Source: AP-15 sp963777435 (GTDB lineage: Bacteria > Pseudomonadota > Alphaproteobacteria > ATCC43930 > CGMCC-115725). From it: a DNA stretch of 64,000 nucleotides. This document shows, piece after piece, positions 53,019 to 63,407 of this stretch. The DNA lies in contig CAVZQT010000003.1 of the NCBI GenBank assembly GCA_963777435.1, positions 1,364,001 through 1,428,000 of the forward strand, in the 5' to 3' direction. Under the pieces are notes generated by a model. It searched no databases. It saw only the letters and a program-made list of their open reading frames with translations, and had not been told where the DNA came from. The translations under genes were made by a program, and so were the position numbers. How positions within the stretch are numbered: the first letter of the stretch is position 1; each line of letters begins with the position of its first letter.

Positions 53019-54634
53019 CTACTCGGCTGCGCGCAGGTTCGGAGGAGTATTTGGGCGGTTCGAAGCCCTGGTCAGTTCCCGTAGCCATTCGACCTCCGAC
53101 GCGGACAACATCATTTCGGGACAGCGCCAGCGCCAGTTACCTTCGGCCCGCCCAGGAACATTCATCCGAGCCTCGGCTCCGAGGTTGAGCACATCTTGTA
53201 GCGGCACGATCGCGAGCGCAGCGGGCGACGACCACGCCAGTTCGATCAGGGCGAGGGTTGCATCGCTGCTGCGGGCTTCCGGCCGCTTCAGATATCGCCG
53301 AAGAGATTGCCGCTGGGCGGCGGGCAACTCCTCGTACCACTCGCGCGTCGGGGGATTGTCGTGGGTGCCGGTATACACGACAGTATTCGCGGTGTAATTG
53401 TCCGGCAAATGCGGGTTATCCGGATGACCATCGAAGGCGAACTGCAGCACCCGTGTCCCCGGTAGATGGAACCGGGCGCGCAACCCGGATACGTCAGGCG
53501 TTATCACGCCCAGATCCTCGGCTATGAACGGCAAACCACTCAGTTCTCTCTGTACCACCTCGAAAACTCGGCACCGGGGCCGGGAACCCAATGGCCGCAT
53601 TGCGCTGTTGCCGCGCCGGCCGGCACATGCCAGGCAGCCGCAAAGCCGCGGAAATGATCGAGGCGCACAACATCCACATGTGCCAGAAGCGCCCGCAGAC
53701 GATCGACGCACCAGCGGTAACCGATGTTGCGGATAGCGTCCCAGTCATAGACGGGATTTCCCCACAGCTGCCCCGTCGGGCTGAAATAATCCGGCGGAAC
53801 ACCCGCGACAAAACGCGGCCTGTGCTGCTCGTCGAGCAGAAAAAGATCCGGATTGGCCCAGACATCGCTCGAATCCGGGGAGACGAAAAAGGGCAGATCG
53901 CCGATCAGCCGCAAGCCTGCTGCGTGGGCGTACTCCTTCAAGCGTTCCGCTTGCCGAAACAGCAGGAATTGGGCAAACCGAACCTGATCGATCTGGCTCG
54001 CCAGCAGCTCCTGGCGCGCACACGCCAGAGCCGCGGGAATGCGTCGGATCAGCTCGACCGGCCACTCGAGATAATAGAAGTCGTTGTGTCTGGCCTTCAG
54101 AGCACGGAATAGCGCGTAATCTTCCAGCCAATGGGACTGAAGATCGCGGAATCGCTCATAGGCGGCCCGCAGTTCCGAGTCCGCCCCGGCGCAGAAATTT
54201 CTCCATGCTGTTTCGAGAATCCGACGTTTGAACGGAATGACGGCGTTATAATCAACCACTGATGCAGTAAACGACGCTGCCTGACACTCGCTGGACCGCA
54301 GCAACCCCTCCTCGATCAGCCCTTCCGGGCTGATAAGGAGCTCATTTCCGGCAAAGGACGACATTGCCTGGTATGGGGAATGGCCATACCCCGCGGGCCC
54401 CATCGGCAGCGTCTGCCACCAGCCCTGCCCTGCTTCGTGCAACAGGTCCACCCAGGCCACCGCAGCCGGCCCCAAATCGCCTATACCGTAACGGGAGGGC
54501 AGAGACGAAACGTGCAACAGTATGCCCGAGCCGCGGTAATCCGGCGGAAACAGCGGCAGAGCGGCTCGCCGGCTATCGCTGTCGACCAGCATCTCTTTGG
54601 GCGCCGATTTGCCAGCGAGCGAGGAAATCGGCAT
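53019..54634 (-). pseudogene. malQ: 4-alpha-glucanotransferase (amylomaltase), one frameshift
   Basis: Part one (54634 to about 53566) is the N-terminal two-thirds: GILLHVSSLPSRYGIGDLGP, GWWQTLPMGPAGYGHSPYQA, RLIGDLPFFVSPDSSDVWAN, VAGVPPDYFSPTGQLWGNPV and the nucleophile Asp in VDVVRLDHFRGFAAAWHVPA. Part two holds LPFIAEDLGVITPDVSGLRA (catalytic Glu), VLQFAFDGHPDNPHLPDNYT and TGTHDNPPTREWYEELPA (catalytic Asp). The frames are separated by loss of one T in a T-run near 53565 (AEFFEVVQRELSG in the corrected reading). All catalytic parts are present. It lies 13 bp after glgP and would help trim glycogen-derived oligosaccharides. Confidence 0.87.
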
Positions 54635-54647
54635 CGGCCGGCCCTCA

Positions 54648-57188
54648 TCATAGGACCGGACAGGGCTTCGCGTTCCAGATTTCGGCGGCGTATTGGGCGA
54701 TTGTGCGGTCGCTCGAGAACTTCCCGGAACCGGCGATATTGAGGATGGCTTTGCGTGCCCATGGACCGCTGTCGGCGTACAACGCGGTCAGCCTGTGGTC
54801 CGCCTCGAGATAGGATTTGAGGTCGGCCAGATGCATGTAGTGGTCTCCATGTGTCAGCAACGCCTCGCGGAGCGGAGCAAAGACGCCAAACTCGTAGCGG
54901 CTGAAGTAATTGCTGAAGATCAGGTCGAGCGCCGCCCGAGTTTCGGGCTCGTTGTCGTAATGCCAGCGCGGATTGTACCAGCTGCGACTGCCCTCCACAT
55001 GATCGGCGCTCAAGCCGAACAGAAAGAAATTTTCCTCGCTGGCTTCCTCCGCCATCTCGATTGTCGCACCATCGCGCGTGCCGATCGTCAATGCCCCGTT
55101 CATCATGAATTTCATGTTGCTCGTGCCGCTGGCTTCGTAGCCGGCAGTGGAGATCTGGTTAGAGACATCGGCGGCGGGGATCAGCCGCTCGGCGAGTGAA
55201 ACGCAATAGTCCGGAAGGAACACGACCTTGAGGCGGCCCCGCGTCACCGGATCGCCATCGATGGTTCCGGCGAGGTTGTTGATAAACTTGATGATCAGCT
55301 TGGCCAGCCGGTAAGCCGGCGCGGCCTTGCCGGCAAACAAAAATGTCCGCGGCGTCATATCGAGGCTCGGGTTTTCCCGCAGTCGGTTATACAGCACGAC
55401 AATGCGCAGCGCGTTCAGCAATTGCCGCTTGTATTCATGGATGCGCTTGATTTGGCAGTCGAAGATTGTATCCGGGTCGACGACCAGGCCAGTCGATGCC
55501 TTCAGCCAATCGGTGAACTGCGACTTGGCTTCACGCTTGGCGTTGCGAATCGCATCGCGAAAACCCGTATCGTCGGTAAGAAGCTTGAGCTCACTCAATT
55601 GACCCAGATCGGTCACCCAGTCATCGCCGATCGCCTCGGTTATTGTTGCTGCGAGCGCCGGATTGGCCAGCAGCAGCCAACGCCGCGGGGTGACACCGTT
55701 AGTCTTGTTGTTGAAGCGTTCCGGAAACATTTCGGCCAGATCTTTGACGGTCATTGTGCGCAACAGCCGCGAGTGGATCGCAGCTACACCATTCGTGCTG
55801 TGCGAGCCGACAATGGCGAGATTGGCCATCCGTATTTTGCGCTCCGTACCCTCCTCGACCAGGCTCACGCGCTGCCGGCGCTCGTCGTCGCCCGGAAAAC
55901 GGGTGCGCACGGCGTCGAGGAAGCGCCGGTTTATCTCGAAGATGATCTCCAAGTGACGCGGCAGCAGCATCTCGAACCAGGCGAGCGGCCATTTTTCGAG
56001 CGCCTCGGGCAACAAGGTGTGGTTGGTATAGGCCAGGGTCCTCTGCGTGAGGTCCCAGGCCTGGTCCCAGCCGAGCTGCGCATCGTCCAGAAAAATCCGC
56101 ATCAGCTCCGGCACTGCCATTGTCGGATGCGTATCGTTCAACTGGATCGAGACCTTGTCCGGGAACGCGCTCCAGTCAGTGTTGGAGCGGCGAAACCGTC
56201 GCACGAGATCGGCGAGCGAGCAGGCAACCAGAAAATACTCCTGAACAAAGCGCAACCCCTGCCCCATTTGCGTGGAGTCATCGGGATATAGCACTCGCGT
56301 CAGCGCTTCGGCGGCGAGACTACCGGCCTGGGCTCCGACGAAATCGCCGGCGCTGAACTCCTGGAAATTGAAATAATCGGGCGCCGCAGCTGCCCACAGA
56401 CGAAGCGTATTTATAGTTTTGCCGCCATAGCCCACGATGGGTCGATCAAACGGGATGCCGATCAGCGTCGAGGGCCGGCCGGGAACGGGGCGGAGTTGCG
56501 CGCCGAACATCTCGAGGGAGCAGTTGAGTTTGACTTCCACCGTCTCGTTGTGACGAGCGACCTCCCAGGGATCCTGCCGACGCAGCCAGTTGTCCGGCTG
56601 TTCATGCTGCCAGCCGTCTTGGATCGTCTGTTTGAAGATGCCGTATTCGTAACGCAGCCCATAGCCCATTGCCGCGAGCTGCATCGTCGCCATCGAGTCT
56701 AGAAAACAAGCTGCCAGGCGCCCGAGCCCGCCGTTTCCTAGGCCGGCATCGGGTTCTTCTTCGATGAGGCCAAGCCAATCGATGTTCTTCTGCTGGACGA
56801 GGCGCTTGACAAAGGGATCAAGCAGGAGGTTCGTGATATTGTTGGTGAGCGAGCGCCCGATCAGAAACTCCATAGACAGATAGTAGACCCGCTTCGGGTC
56901 TTCGCGGTCGTAGGTGGTTTGCGTCCGCACCCAACGCTGTGAAAGAACATCCCGCGCCGCGCGGGCCGCCGCCTCGAACTGTTCGCGCGCTCCGGCAGCT
57001 GTCGGCGCAACGATGTCGTCGAAGAGCAGGTGCCGCTCGTACAACGCGTCGTCAGTGCCGGAAAATCGAATCGGCCCGCAACCGTATTGTTCAATAAGGA
57101 CGTGCGCGAGCTCCGATGGGGTAAGCTCCCGCTTGGGATTTGATTTTTTTTTCGAACGCCTCAAAGCCGTTTCAGTCACTTCGTTCAT
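54648..57188 (-). CDS. glgP: Glycogen phosphorylase
   Basis: 846 residues, full length. It releases glucose-1-phosphate from glycogen. The active-site Lys that binds pyridoxal phosphate is in the family signature EASGTSNMKFMMNGALTIGT. Other hallmarks are GLGNGGLGRLAACFLDSMAT, YLSMEFLIGRSLTNNITNLL, NDTHPTMAVPELMRIFLDD and VGSHSTNGVAAIHSRLL. The N-terminal 35 residues are Lys/Arg/Ser-rich and variable. The gene lies 82 bp after the phosphoketolase gene and 13 bp before malQ, so the three appear to be one operon. Confidence 0.97.
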   Translation of the reverse strand: MNEVTETALRRSKKKSNPKRELTPSELAHVLIEQYGCGPIRFSGTDDALYERHLLFDDIVAPTAAGAREQFEAAARAARDVLSQRWVRTQTTYDREDPKRVYYLSMEFLIGRSLTNNITNLLLDPFVKRLVQQKNIDWLGLIEEEPDAGLGNGGLGRLAACFLDSMATMQLAAMGYGLRYEYGIFKQTIQDGWQHEQPDNWLRRQDPWEVARHNETVEVKLNCSLEMFGAQLRPVPGRPSTLIGIPFDRPIVGYGGKTINTLRLWAAAAPDYFNFQEFSAGDFVGAQAGSLAAEALTRVLYPDDSTQMGQGLRFVQEYFLVACSLADLVRRFRRSNTDWSAFPDKVSIQLNDTHPTMAVPELMRIFLDDAQLGWDQAWDLTQRTLAYTNHTLLPEALEKWPLAWFEMLLPRHLEIIFEINRRFLDAVRTRFPGDDERRQRVSLVEEGTERKIRMANLAIVGSHSTNGVAAIHSRLLRTMTVKDLAEMFPERFNNKTNGVTPRRWLLLANPALAATITEAIGDDWVTDLGQLSELKLLTDDTGFRDAIRNAKREAKSQFTDWLKASTGLVVDPDTIFDCQIKRIHEYKRQLLNALRIVVLYNRLRENPSLDMTPRTFLFAGKAAPAYRLAKLIIKFINNLAGTIDGDPVTRGRLKVVFLPDYCVSLAERLIPAADVSNQISTAGYEASGTSNMKFMMNGALTIGTRDGATIEMAEEASEENFFLFGLSADHVEGSRSWYNPRWHYDNEPETRAALDLIFSNYFSRYEFGVFAPLREALLTHGDHYMHLADLKSYLEADHRLTALYADSGPWARKAILNIAGSGKFSSDRTIAQYAAEIWNAKPCPVL

Positions 57189-57270
57189 GGGGACTCATGC
57201 TCCTTGCCGAAGGCTTGTGGCCTTTCGCAGAAATGACCAATAACCGACTATAGCCACTTCATCCCGGTCG

Positions 57271-59703
57271 CTAGAACGGCCACTGCCAATTTGCAATCTC
57301 TGGCAAATCCACCCCGAACTCCCAGGCGTGATTTTTACATGCGATCTGCTGATTGAGCAGGGCCTCGCGAGCGCTCGATCCGGAGACGTGAAAACGTGGC
57401 ATCCGATCGATCGCGTCGATGGCGAGGCTGAAGCGGTCGGCCTGATTCCGAATGGCCAATTCCAGCGGCGTGTTGATATTGCCCTGCTCCTTATAGCCGC
57501 GCACGTGAATGTGGTGCTGGTGCGGCCGGTGATAGGTAAGCCGGTGGATAAGCCACGGATAGGCGTGGAAGTTGAAGACGACCGGTTTGTCGGGGGTGAA
57601 GAGGGCCTCGAATTCGCGGTCGGTCAGCCCATGTGGATGCTCGGTGTGCGGGACCAATTTGAACAAGTCCACGACATTGACGAACCTGACCTTGACGCCC
57701 GGCAGGTGCTGGCGGAGTAATGCGGTCGCGGCCAGCGCCTCCATTGTCGGACAGTCGCCGCAACTCGCCATGACGACATCGGGCTCGGTGCCCTGGTCAT
57801 TGCTCGCCCAGTCCCAGATCCCAGCGCCCTTCGTGCAGTGCTCGATCGCCGCCTCCATATCGAGGTACTGCAGATGCACCTGTTTGTCGGCAATGATGAC
57901 GTTGGCGTAATTGACGCTCCGCAGGCAATGGTCGGCGACTGACAGCAGGCAATTGGCGTCGGGCGGCAGGTAAACGCGCACGACGCTCGGGCTTTTGTTG
58001 GCCACTACATCGAGGAAGCCGGGGTCCTGGTGAGTAAACCCATTGTGGTCCTGCCGCCAGACCAATGCGGTGATCAACAGGTTGAGGGACGACACGTCGG
58101 CGCGCCAGGGCAGCTCGCAGCATTTTTCCAGCCATTTGACGTGCTGATTGAACATCGAGTCGATGACATGGATGAACGGCTCATAGCTGTTGATCAGGCC
58201 ATGCCGGCCGCTCAGCAGGTAACCTTCCAACCACCCTTCGACGGTGTGCTCGCTGAGCATCTCCATGACGCGGCCTTCAGGAGCGAGTTCGCCGCCGTCG
58301 CTGTCTTCGGGGAAGTAATCCGCCAGCCAGACTTTCTTCGTGACCTCGTAGAGCGCTTCCAATTTGTTGGACTGCGTCTCATCCGGCCCGAAGACGCGAA
58401 AGTTCCGCATGTTCACCCGCGTGACGTCGCGCAGGAAGTTGCCCAGAGTCGGAACGTTGCCGGCTAGGGTCGCCCCAGGTTTTTCCACCTTTACCGCGCA
58501 ATCACGGAAGTCGGGCAAATCCAGCGGCCGGCGCAGCAGGCCGCCATTCGCGATCGGATTGGCGCTCATCCGCCGGCTGCCCGTCGGAGCGAGCGCCTTC
58601 AGCTCGGGCAGCAGGCGCCCGTGCTTGTCGAAAAGCTCGTCCGGCCGGTAGCTGCGCAGCCAGTTTTCCAGCAACTTCAAATGGGCGGGATTGGTGGAGA
58701 CGTCCGCAATCGGGATCTGGTGGGCCCGCCAGAAGCCTTCGAGATAGTGTCCGTCAACCTCCCGCGGCGCGGTCCACCCTTTGGGGCTGCGCAGGATGAC
58801 CATCGGCCAGCGCGGCCGGAACGCCTTGCCGCTTTGCCGAGCCTCCTGCTGGATATTGCGGATCTCCAAAACGCAATGTTCCAGCGTGGCGGCCATCGCC
58901 TGGTGCATGGTTTCGGGATCGCTGCCCTCGACAAAATAGGGGGTGTAGCCATAGCCGACGAACAACGCTTTCAGTTCGTCATGGCTGATGCGGGCGAGGA
59001 TCGTCGGGTTGTTGATCTTGTAGCCATTCAGGTGCAGGACCGGCAGCACCGCCCCGTCGGTGACCGGGTTGAGAAATTTGTTGCTGTGCCAGCTGGTGGC
59101 TAGCGGACCGGTTTCGGATTCGCCATCGCCCACCATCACCACAGTGATCAGATCCGGGTGATCGAAAACCGTCCCGTAGGCGTGCGAGACGCTGTAGCCG
59201 AGTTCCCCACCCTCGTGAATGCTGCCGGGGGTCTCGGGTGTGGCGTGGCTGCCGATGCCGCCGGGAAACGAGAATTGTTTGAAGAACCGCTGCAGTCCCG
59301 CGATGTCTTCGCTCTTGTCCGGATAGACTTCGGAATATGTGCCTTCGAGATAGCCCTGAGACAGCACGGCGGGCGCGCCGTGACCAGGACCGCTGACAAA
59401 TATCGCATTTAAGTCGTACTTTTTAATCAAGCGGTTGAAGTGGATGTAGGTAAAAGCTTGGCCGGCATCTGAACCCCAATGGCCGAGCAGCCGCGGCTTG
59501 ATGTGCGCCAACGCCAGCGGCTCGCGCAGCAGCGGGTTGGCCCTGAGATACAGCATCCCCAGGCAAAGATAGAGGCTCGCGCGCCAGTAGGCGTCGATTT
59601 TGTTCAGCTCGTCGGGGGCGAGGGGTGATCCCTCGACAGTCGAACGCGCCTTGCCGTAGGCAGACAGTGTAGCGTCCGAGTGAATTCGCTGTTCAGTTCT
59701 CAT
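57271..59703 (-). CDS. Phosphoketolase (Xfp family)
   Basis: 810 residues, the normal length. It is a thiamine-diphosphate enzyme that splits xylulose-5-phosphate and/or fructose-6-phosphate into acetyl phosphate and an aldose phosphate. Hallmarks are GHWGSDAGQAFTYIHFNRLI, GPGHGAPAVLSQGYLEGTYS, FPGGIGSHATPETPGSIHEG, GELGYSVSHAYGTVFDHPDL and the TPP/Mg motif VVMVGDGESETGPLATSWHS. C-terminal blocks WRQDHNGFTHQDPGFLDVVA and YLPPDANCLLSVADHCLRS are present. With glgP and malQ downstream it forms a route from glycogen to acetyl phosphate. No acetate kinase or phosphotransacetylase gene is in the window. Confidence 0.96.
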   Translation of the reverse strand: MRTEQRIHSDATLSAYGKARSTVEGSPLAPDELNKIDAYWRASLYLCLGMLYLRANPLLREPLALAHIKPRLLGHWGSDAGQAFTYIHFNRLIKKYDLNAIFVSGPGHGAPAVLSQGYLEGTYSEVYPDKSEDIAGLQRFFKQFSFPGGIGSHATPETPGSIHEGGELGYSVSHAYGTVFDHPDLITVVMVGDGESETGPLATSWHSNKFLNPVTDGAVLPVLHLNGYKINNPTILARISHDELKALFVGYGYTPYFVEGSDPETMHQAMAATLEHCVLEIRNIQQEARQSGKAFRPRWPMVILRSPKGWTAPREVDGHYLEGFWRAHQIPIADVSTNPAHLKLLENWLRSYRPDELFDKHGRLLPELKALAPTGSRRMSANPIANGGLLRRPLDLPDFRDCAVKVEKPGATLAGNVPTLGNFLRDVTRVNMRNFRVFGPDETQSNKLEALYEVTKKVWLADYFPEDSDGGELAPEGRVMEMLSEHTVEGWLEGYLLSGRHGLINSYEPFIHVIDSMFNQHVKWLEKCCELPWRADVSSLNLLITALVWRQDHNGFTHQDPGFLDVVANKSPSVVRVYLPPDANCLLSVADHCLRSVNYANVIIADKQVHLQYLDMEAAIEHCTKGAGIWDWASNDQGTEPDVVMASCGDCPTMEALAATALLRQHLPGVKVRFVNVVDLFKLVPHTEHPHGLTDREFEALFTPDKPVVFNFHAYPWLIHRLTYHRPHQHHIHVRGYKEQGNINTPLELAIRNQADRFSLAIDAIDRMPRFHVSGSSAREALLNQQIACKNHAWEFGVDLPEIANWQWPF

Positions 59704-60310
59704 GGCAATGGCTCACAATCCTGATGAAAGTAACTCGGATGATCTGCAACGGGGGTTTTGACCCGCAACAACAGGGCGGCGACGGATCGAAGGCGCCGCA
59801 AGGTCTTGCGAGATAGATACCGGTGCGCCGCGCATGGCGCCCTCGTGGGAAGCTCGACCGGTCTGACCGATGATCGCTTGTCCGAAGCAGTCAAGGTTTC
59901 TTCGGGGGACATCGCGCGCGCCGGACGAAGCGACACTAGCGCTCATCTGCAGGTAAAGCTCGGTCGCTGTCACGAGCCGATCCTCATGGATTTTTTGACA
60001 ATGCCCGAACCCACGATCCCGCGATTTGCGCAGCGCCATCGCTGATATCCTCAACTGTGCGGCCCCAATCTTGCGGCAAAAGCCGCGACCGGCTTTAGCT
60101 TCGGTTAAAGGGAAGCGCTAATTCCCTCTGCCATCATTCCCGTCAGCTTGGTCGCCAACATTGAGGCAGATCAATTTTAGGCGTGACTAGCGGGCGTGAC
60201 CGCTGACGGCACCGCAGCCCCGTTCTAGGGACAGGCGCGGCGCAACCCGACAAATGCTCTCTCGCGACCCGCCGCCCCAGACTTTCGAGACGGGGGCTCG
60301 TTTGGCAAGT
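59704..60310. other. Intergenic region upstream of the phosphoketolase operon
   Basis: About 600 bp with no gene recognised. It must hold the promoter of the phosphoketolase-glgP-malQ operon and the 3' end of the regulator transcript. A perfect 7-bp hairpin (AAAGCCG, CGAC, CGGCTTT) lies at 60079-60096; on the minus strand it is followed only by a short T tract, so it is at best a weak terminator for the regulator gene. Confidence 0.35.
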
Positions 60311-63277
60311 TTAGACTTTCGCGCCGCGGTCGGCGCATGGCGCCGCTCTTGTCATAGCGACCCCGAGCTCTTGCAAACCGTCGAGGAGGGTCTTCGCGGC
60401 TTTCAAATCGGCCGTCTCGAACCCTTCGGTGAAGCGGTCGTAGACCGGCTGGAGAAGCGCCATCGCATCGGTGAGCCGGCCCTCGTCGCGCAGCAGCCGA
60501 GCGAAGCTCGCCGCCGCGCGCAATTCCCAAGACAGGGCGCCTTGCCGATGCGCCCAGTCGAGCGCTTGCCGGAAATAATCTTCGGCGGCAGCTGCTTGGG
60601 GGGCCGCATCCTGCAAGATAACTAGCTCCCCTTTAGCGCGCAGCAACTCGGCAAGCTGCCAGAGTTCTTCGGTGCGCTCGGCGCGGGCGATCGCGTCGGC
60701 GATGGCGTCAAGTGCGTCATCGATGTGTCCGACTTTGCCCAGACCCTCGGCCATATAAACGGCGGCAAACCGCATGAACCGCGGAGCCGTGATTCCAGTT
60801 TCGCCAAGCTCTTTAAAACACGATCGCAACAGGTCCAATCCGATGGCGACATCACCGCGTCTGATAGCGACTGCTCCCTGGTAGCCCCAGCCGTACAGCT
60901 GCCAGTGCGCCAGGGCATGCCGCTTCGCGTGGTCGAGCAGCATGTCCGCGTAGTGGCTTGCCGCTGCCAGATCTCCATTCCACAGCGCGACCGGACAGGC
61001 CGCGCGATGCAGAGCGTAACTGAACGAGATCGCATGCTCCGTCGCCCGCGCATCATTGACGCTATCCTCGGCCTCGCGCATCGCTCGATCCGGAAAGCCC
61101 TGCAGCCAAAGGATTCGCGCAAGATGAACGCGGGTGGTAACCCGCGGGTCGAGCTGCAGGCGAATGAATTGCCGTTGGCGGCCGGGAATAGCGGATTCTG
61201 CGAGCGCCCGTTCGATATAGTGCCGCGCACTCTGTTGATCGCCGAGGTTGTGGTGCGAGACGCCGATCATCCGCTCGCCGACAAATCGATCACTGGGATC
61301 GGGGCTCGTCGCCGCCAAGGAAGCGTACCGGTTCGCCAGGGATAAAGCGGTGCGGTAATCGACACCGTTGACATGAAAGGACCACAAGCCCCAGAGCGAG
61401 CGCTTCTGATACTCCAGATCGCCGAGGCTCGTTGCCAGCTCCAGGGCCCTTGTCCAGGCCGAGGCCACTTCGGGAACGCCGCCTCTGGTATAGAGTCGAG
61501 ACGCGCCCAAGGCGGCAAGAAGCTTCATCTCCTGGCGAGCATCCGGCTCGGCGACGGTTGCCAATGCGGCGAGCGCCTGCTCGACACGGCGGCGGCATTC
61601 CTCCACTAGCGACAGCTGCATCCAAACCGGCGCGGCAGTCGCTGTCAGCGCGATGCCAATCTGCGCATCGCCTTCGGGTAAAAATGCCCAATCGAGCGCA
61701 GCGCGCAGGTTGTCGATTTCAGCCGCAGATTGGGCTGGCCTCGCAATGGTTGCCCCGGTTTCCCATTCCGCTTCGGCTCGCTCGAAAAGGTCCCGGTAAT
61801 GCTCGGCGTGTCGCCGCGCGATCCATTCCCGCTCGCCACTTTCGGCGAGTTTTTCGAGCGCGTAGGCCCGCATCGTGTCAAGCAGCCGATAGCGCCCGAA
61901 GGTGCCGCCCGCGACCACACTGACGAGCGATTTGGCGACTAGATTGGCGATGCCGTCCGCGACTTCCTCCAGCGCGATCTCAACGCTCTTTATGACCTCG
62001 CTTGCCGCTTCCAGGTTGAAGGAGCCGGCGCAGACCGAGAGGCGCCGAAGGATGACGCGCTCGGGTTCGCTCAGCAGTTCGTAGCTCCAGTCTAGCGTCG
62101 CCCGCAGCGTTTGGTGCCTCGGCAAGGCCGTGCGGCGGCCGCCGGTCAAGATCCGGAAGCGGTCGTCGAGGTGTGTGGCGATCTCTTCAACTCCGAGTAC
62201 GGCGGCGCGCGCCGCCGCCAGTTCGATCGCCAACGGGATGCCGTCGAGCCGCCGACAGATCGCCGCGATTACCGCAGCACTGCGGCGGTCCGGCGCAAAA
62301 TGCGGCTCCGCAGCGCGCAGCCGTTCGACAAATAGCCGAACCCCGCCGTAGCGCAGCAGGTCGTCCGCATCCTCGGTGTCTTGCGCCGGTACGGCGAGCG
62401 GCGGCAGCGGATAGACCCACTCGCCCTCCGCCCGCAGCGGCTCGCGGCCGGTGGCGATGATTTGCAGTCCCGAGCCGGCCCGCAAAAGGGCCTCCGCTAT
62501 GGCCGCCGCTGCCTCGATCACGTGCTCGCACGTGTCCAGCACCAGCAGCAGACGCCGTCCGGCGAGCGCCTGCGCAACCCGCCGCGCTGAAGCCTCGCCG
62601 CCAAGCTCCAACCCGACCGCGGAGGCGACCGTGGTAGGAACCAAGCCGGGATCAGCGAGCGGCGAAAACTCAGCGAGCCACACACCGTCGGCAAATTGCG
62701 GCTGGCGCGCCACGGCGAGAGCAAGCCGCGTCTTGCCGATGCCGCCGGCGCCAGTCAGCGTGACGAGCCGATGCGCGGTAGCAAGGCTCAAGATCTCGCC
62801 GAGAACGTCATCCCGGCCAACCAGCTCGGAAATCGGCTCTGGCACGTTCGTCGGCGGCAACTCCCGGGGGATCCCCCGATCTCGACGGGCTTCGCGGAGA
62901 TCGGGCGGCGCGTCCGCTATTGCCGTGCCGGGCTCGGGCTCAGAGCTGCCGTATACCGTGTCGATCTCGGCCGTAAACTGGTAACCGCGTCCGGACACGG
63001 TACGGATCAGATTGCGATCCGCACCGAAGGCGGCGCGCAACGCCGAAATCTGCCACTGGAGATTATTTTCCTCGACGATCCGCTCGGGCCATACGCGCGC
63101 CATCAACGCATTTTTGGAAACCACGGCTCCGCGCGCCTCGATCAGCGCCAGCAGCACGTCAAAGGCACGGCCACCGAGCTTGACCGGCCGTCCGTCAGCG
63201 AGCAATTCGCGGCGATGCCGCAACAGCAGAAAACGCCCGAACGCGATGCCCGCAGAAGCTTCGGAAGGGGCATGCAT
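60311..63277 (-). CDS. OmpR-type winged-helix regulator with ATPase and TPR domains
   Basis: 988 residues from ATG 63277 (ATG 63382 is the longer option). Residues 10-100 are an OmpR/PhoB-type DNA-binding domain (RPVKLGGRAFDVLLALIEAR, LIRTVSGRGYQFTAEI). An NB-ARC/MalT-like ATPase follows, with Walker A TLTGAGGIGKTRLALAVARQ and Walker B RRLLLVLDTCEHVIEAAAAI. The long C-terminal half is helical TPR-like repeats. No sensor or receiver domain is present. TATAAT lies on the minus strand at 63285-63290, seven bases before ATG 63277, which could make the mRNA nearly leaderless. The next gene is a paralogue in tandem. Targets unknown. Confidence 0.87.
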   Translation of the reverse strand: MHAPSEASAGIAFGRFLLLRHRRELLADGRPVKLGGRAFDVLLALIEARGAVVSKNALMARVWPERIVEENNLQWQISALRAAFGADRNLIRTVSGRGYQFTAEIDTVYGSSEPEPGTAIADAPPDLREARRDRGIPRELPPTNVPEPISELVGRDDVLGEILSLATAHRLVTLTGAGGIGKTRLALAVARQPQFADGVWLAEFSPLADPGLVPTTVASAVGLELGGEASARRVAQALAGRRLLLVLDTCEHVIEAAAAIAEALLRAGSGLQIIATGREPLRAEGEWVYPLPPLAVPAQDTEDADDLLRYGGVRLFVERLRAAEPHFAPDRRSAAVIAAICRRLDGIPLAIELAAARAAVLGVEEIATHLDDRFRILTGGRRTALPRHQTLRATLDWSYELLSEPERVILRRLSVCAGSFNLEAASEVIKSVEIALEEVADGIANLVAKSLVSVVAGGTFGRYRLLDTMRAYALEKLAESGEREWIARRHAEHYRDLFERAEAEWETGATIARPAQSAAEIDNLRAALDWAFLPEGDAQIGIALTATAAPVWMQLSLVEECRRRVEQALAALATVAEPDARQEMKLLAALGASRLYTRGGVPEVASAWTRALELATSLGDLEYQKRSLWGLWSFHVNGVDYRTALSLANRYASLAATSPDPSDRFVGERMIGVSHHNLGDQQSARHYIERALAESAIPGRQRQFIRLQLDPRVTTRVHLARILWLQGFPDRAMREAEDSVNDARATEHAISFSYALHRAACPVALWNGDLAAASHYADMLLDHAKRHALAHWQLYGWGYQGAVAIRRGDVAIGLDLLRSCFKELGETGITAPRFMRFAAVYMAEGLGKVGHIDDALDAIADAIARAERTEELWQLAELLRAKGELVILQDAAPQAAAAEDYFRQALDWAHRQGALSWELRAAASFARLLRDEGRLTDAMALLQPVYDRFTEGFETADLKAAKTLLDGLQELGVAMTRAAPCADRGAKV

Positions 63278-63407
63278 TAACCCGATTATAGGGCTGCGAC
63301 CTCGCGGAATCTCGCAAATTTTCAGCTCAAGGGCGAGCGTCACCGTTCTGAGCTCGGGGGGCCTAGGGATCGAATCCGACATCCATGGCGCGGCCAGACA
63401 AGCGGGT

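Noticed and set aside
60079..60096. A perfect 7-bp hairpin as a terminator of the large regulator.
   Set aside because: It lies more than 200 bp past the stop and has only a short T tract, so it is noted in the intergenic entry and not called.
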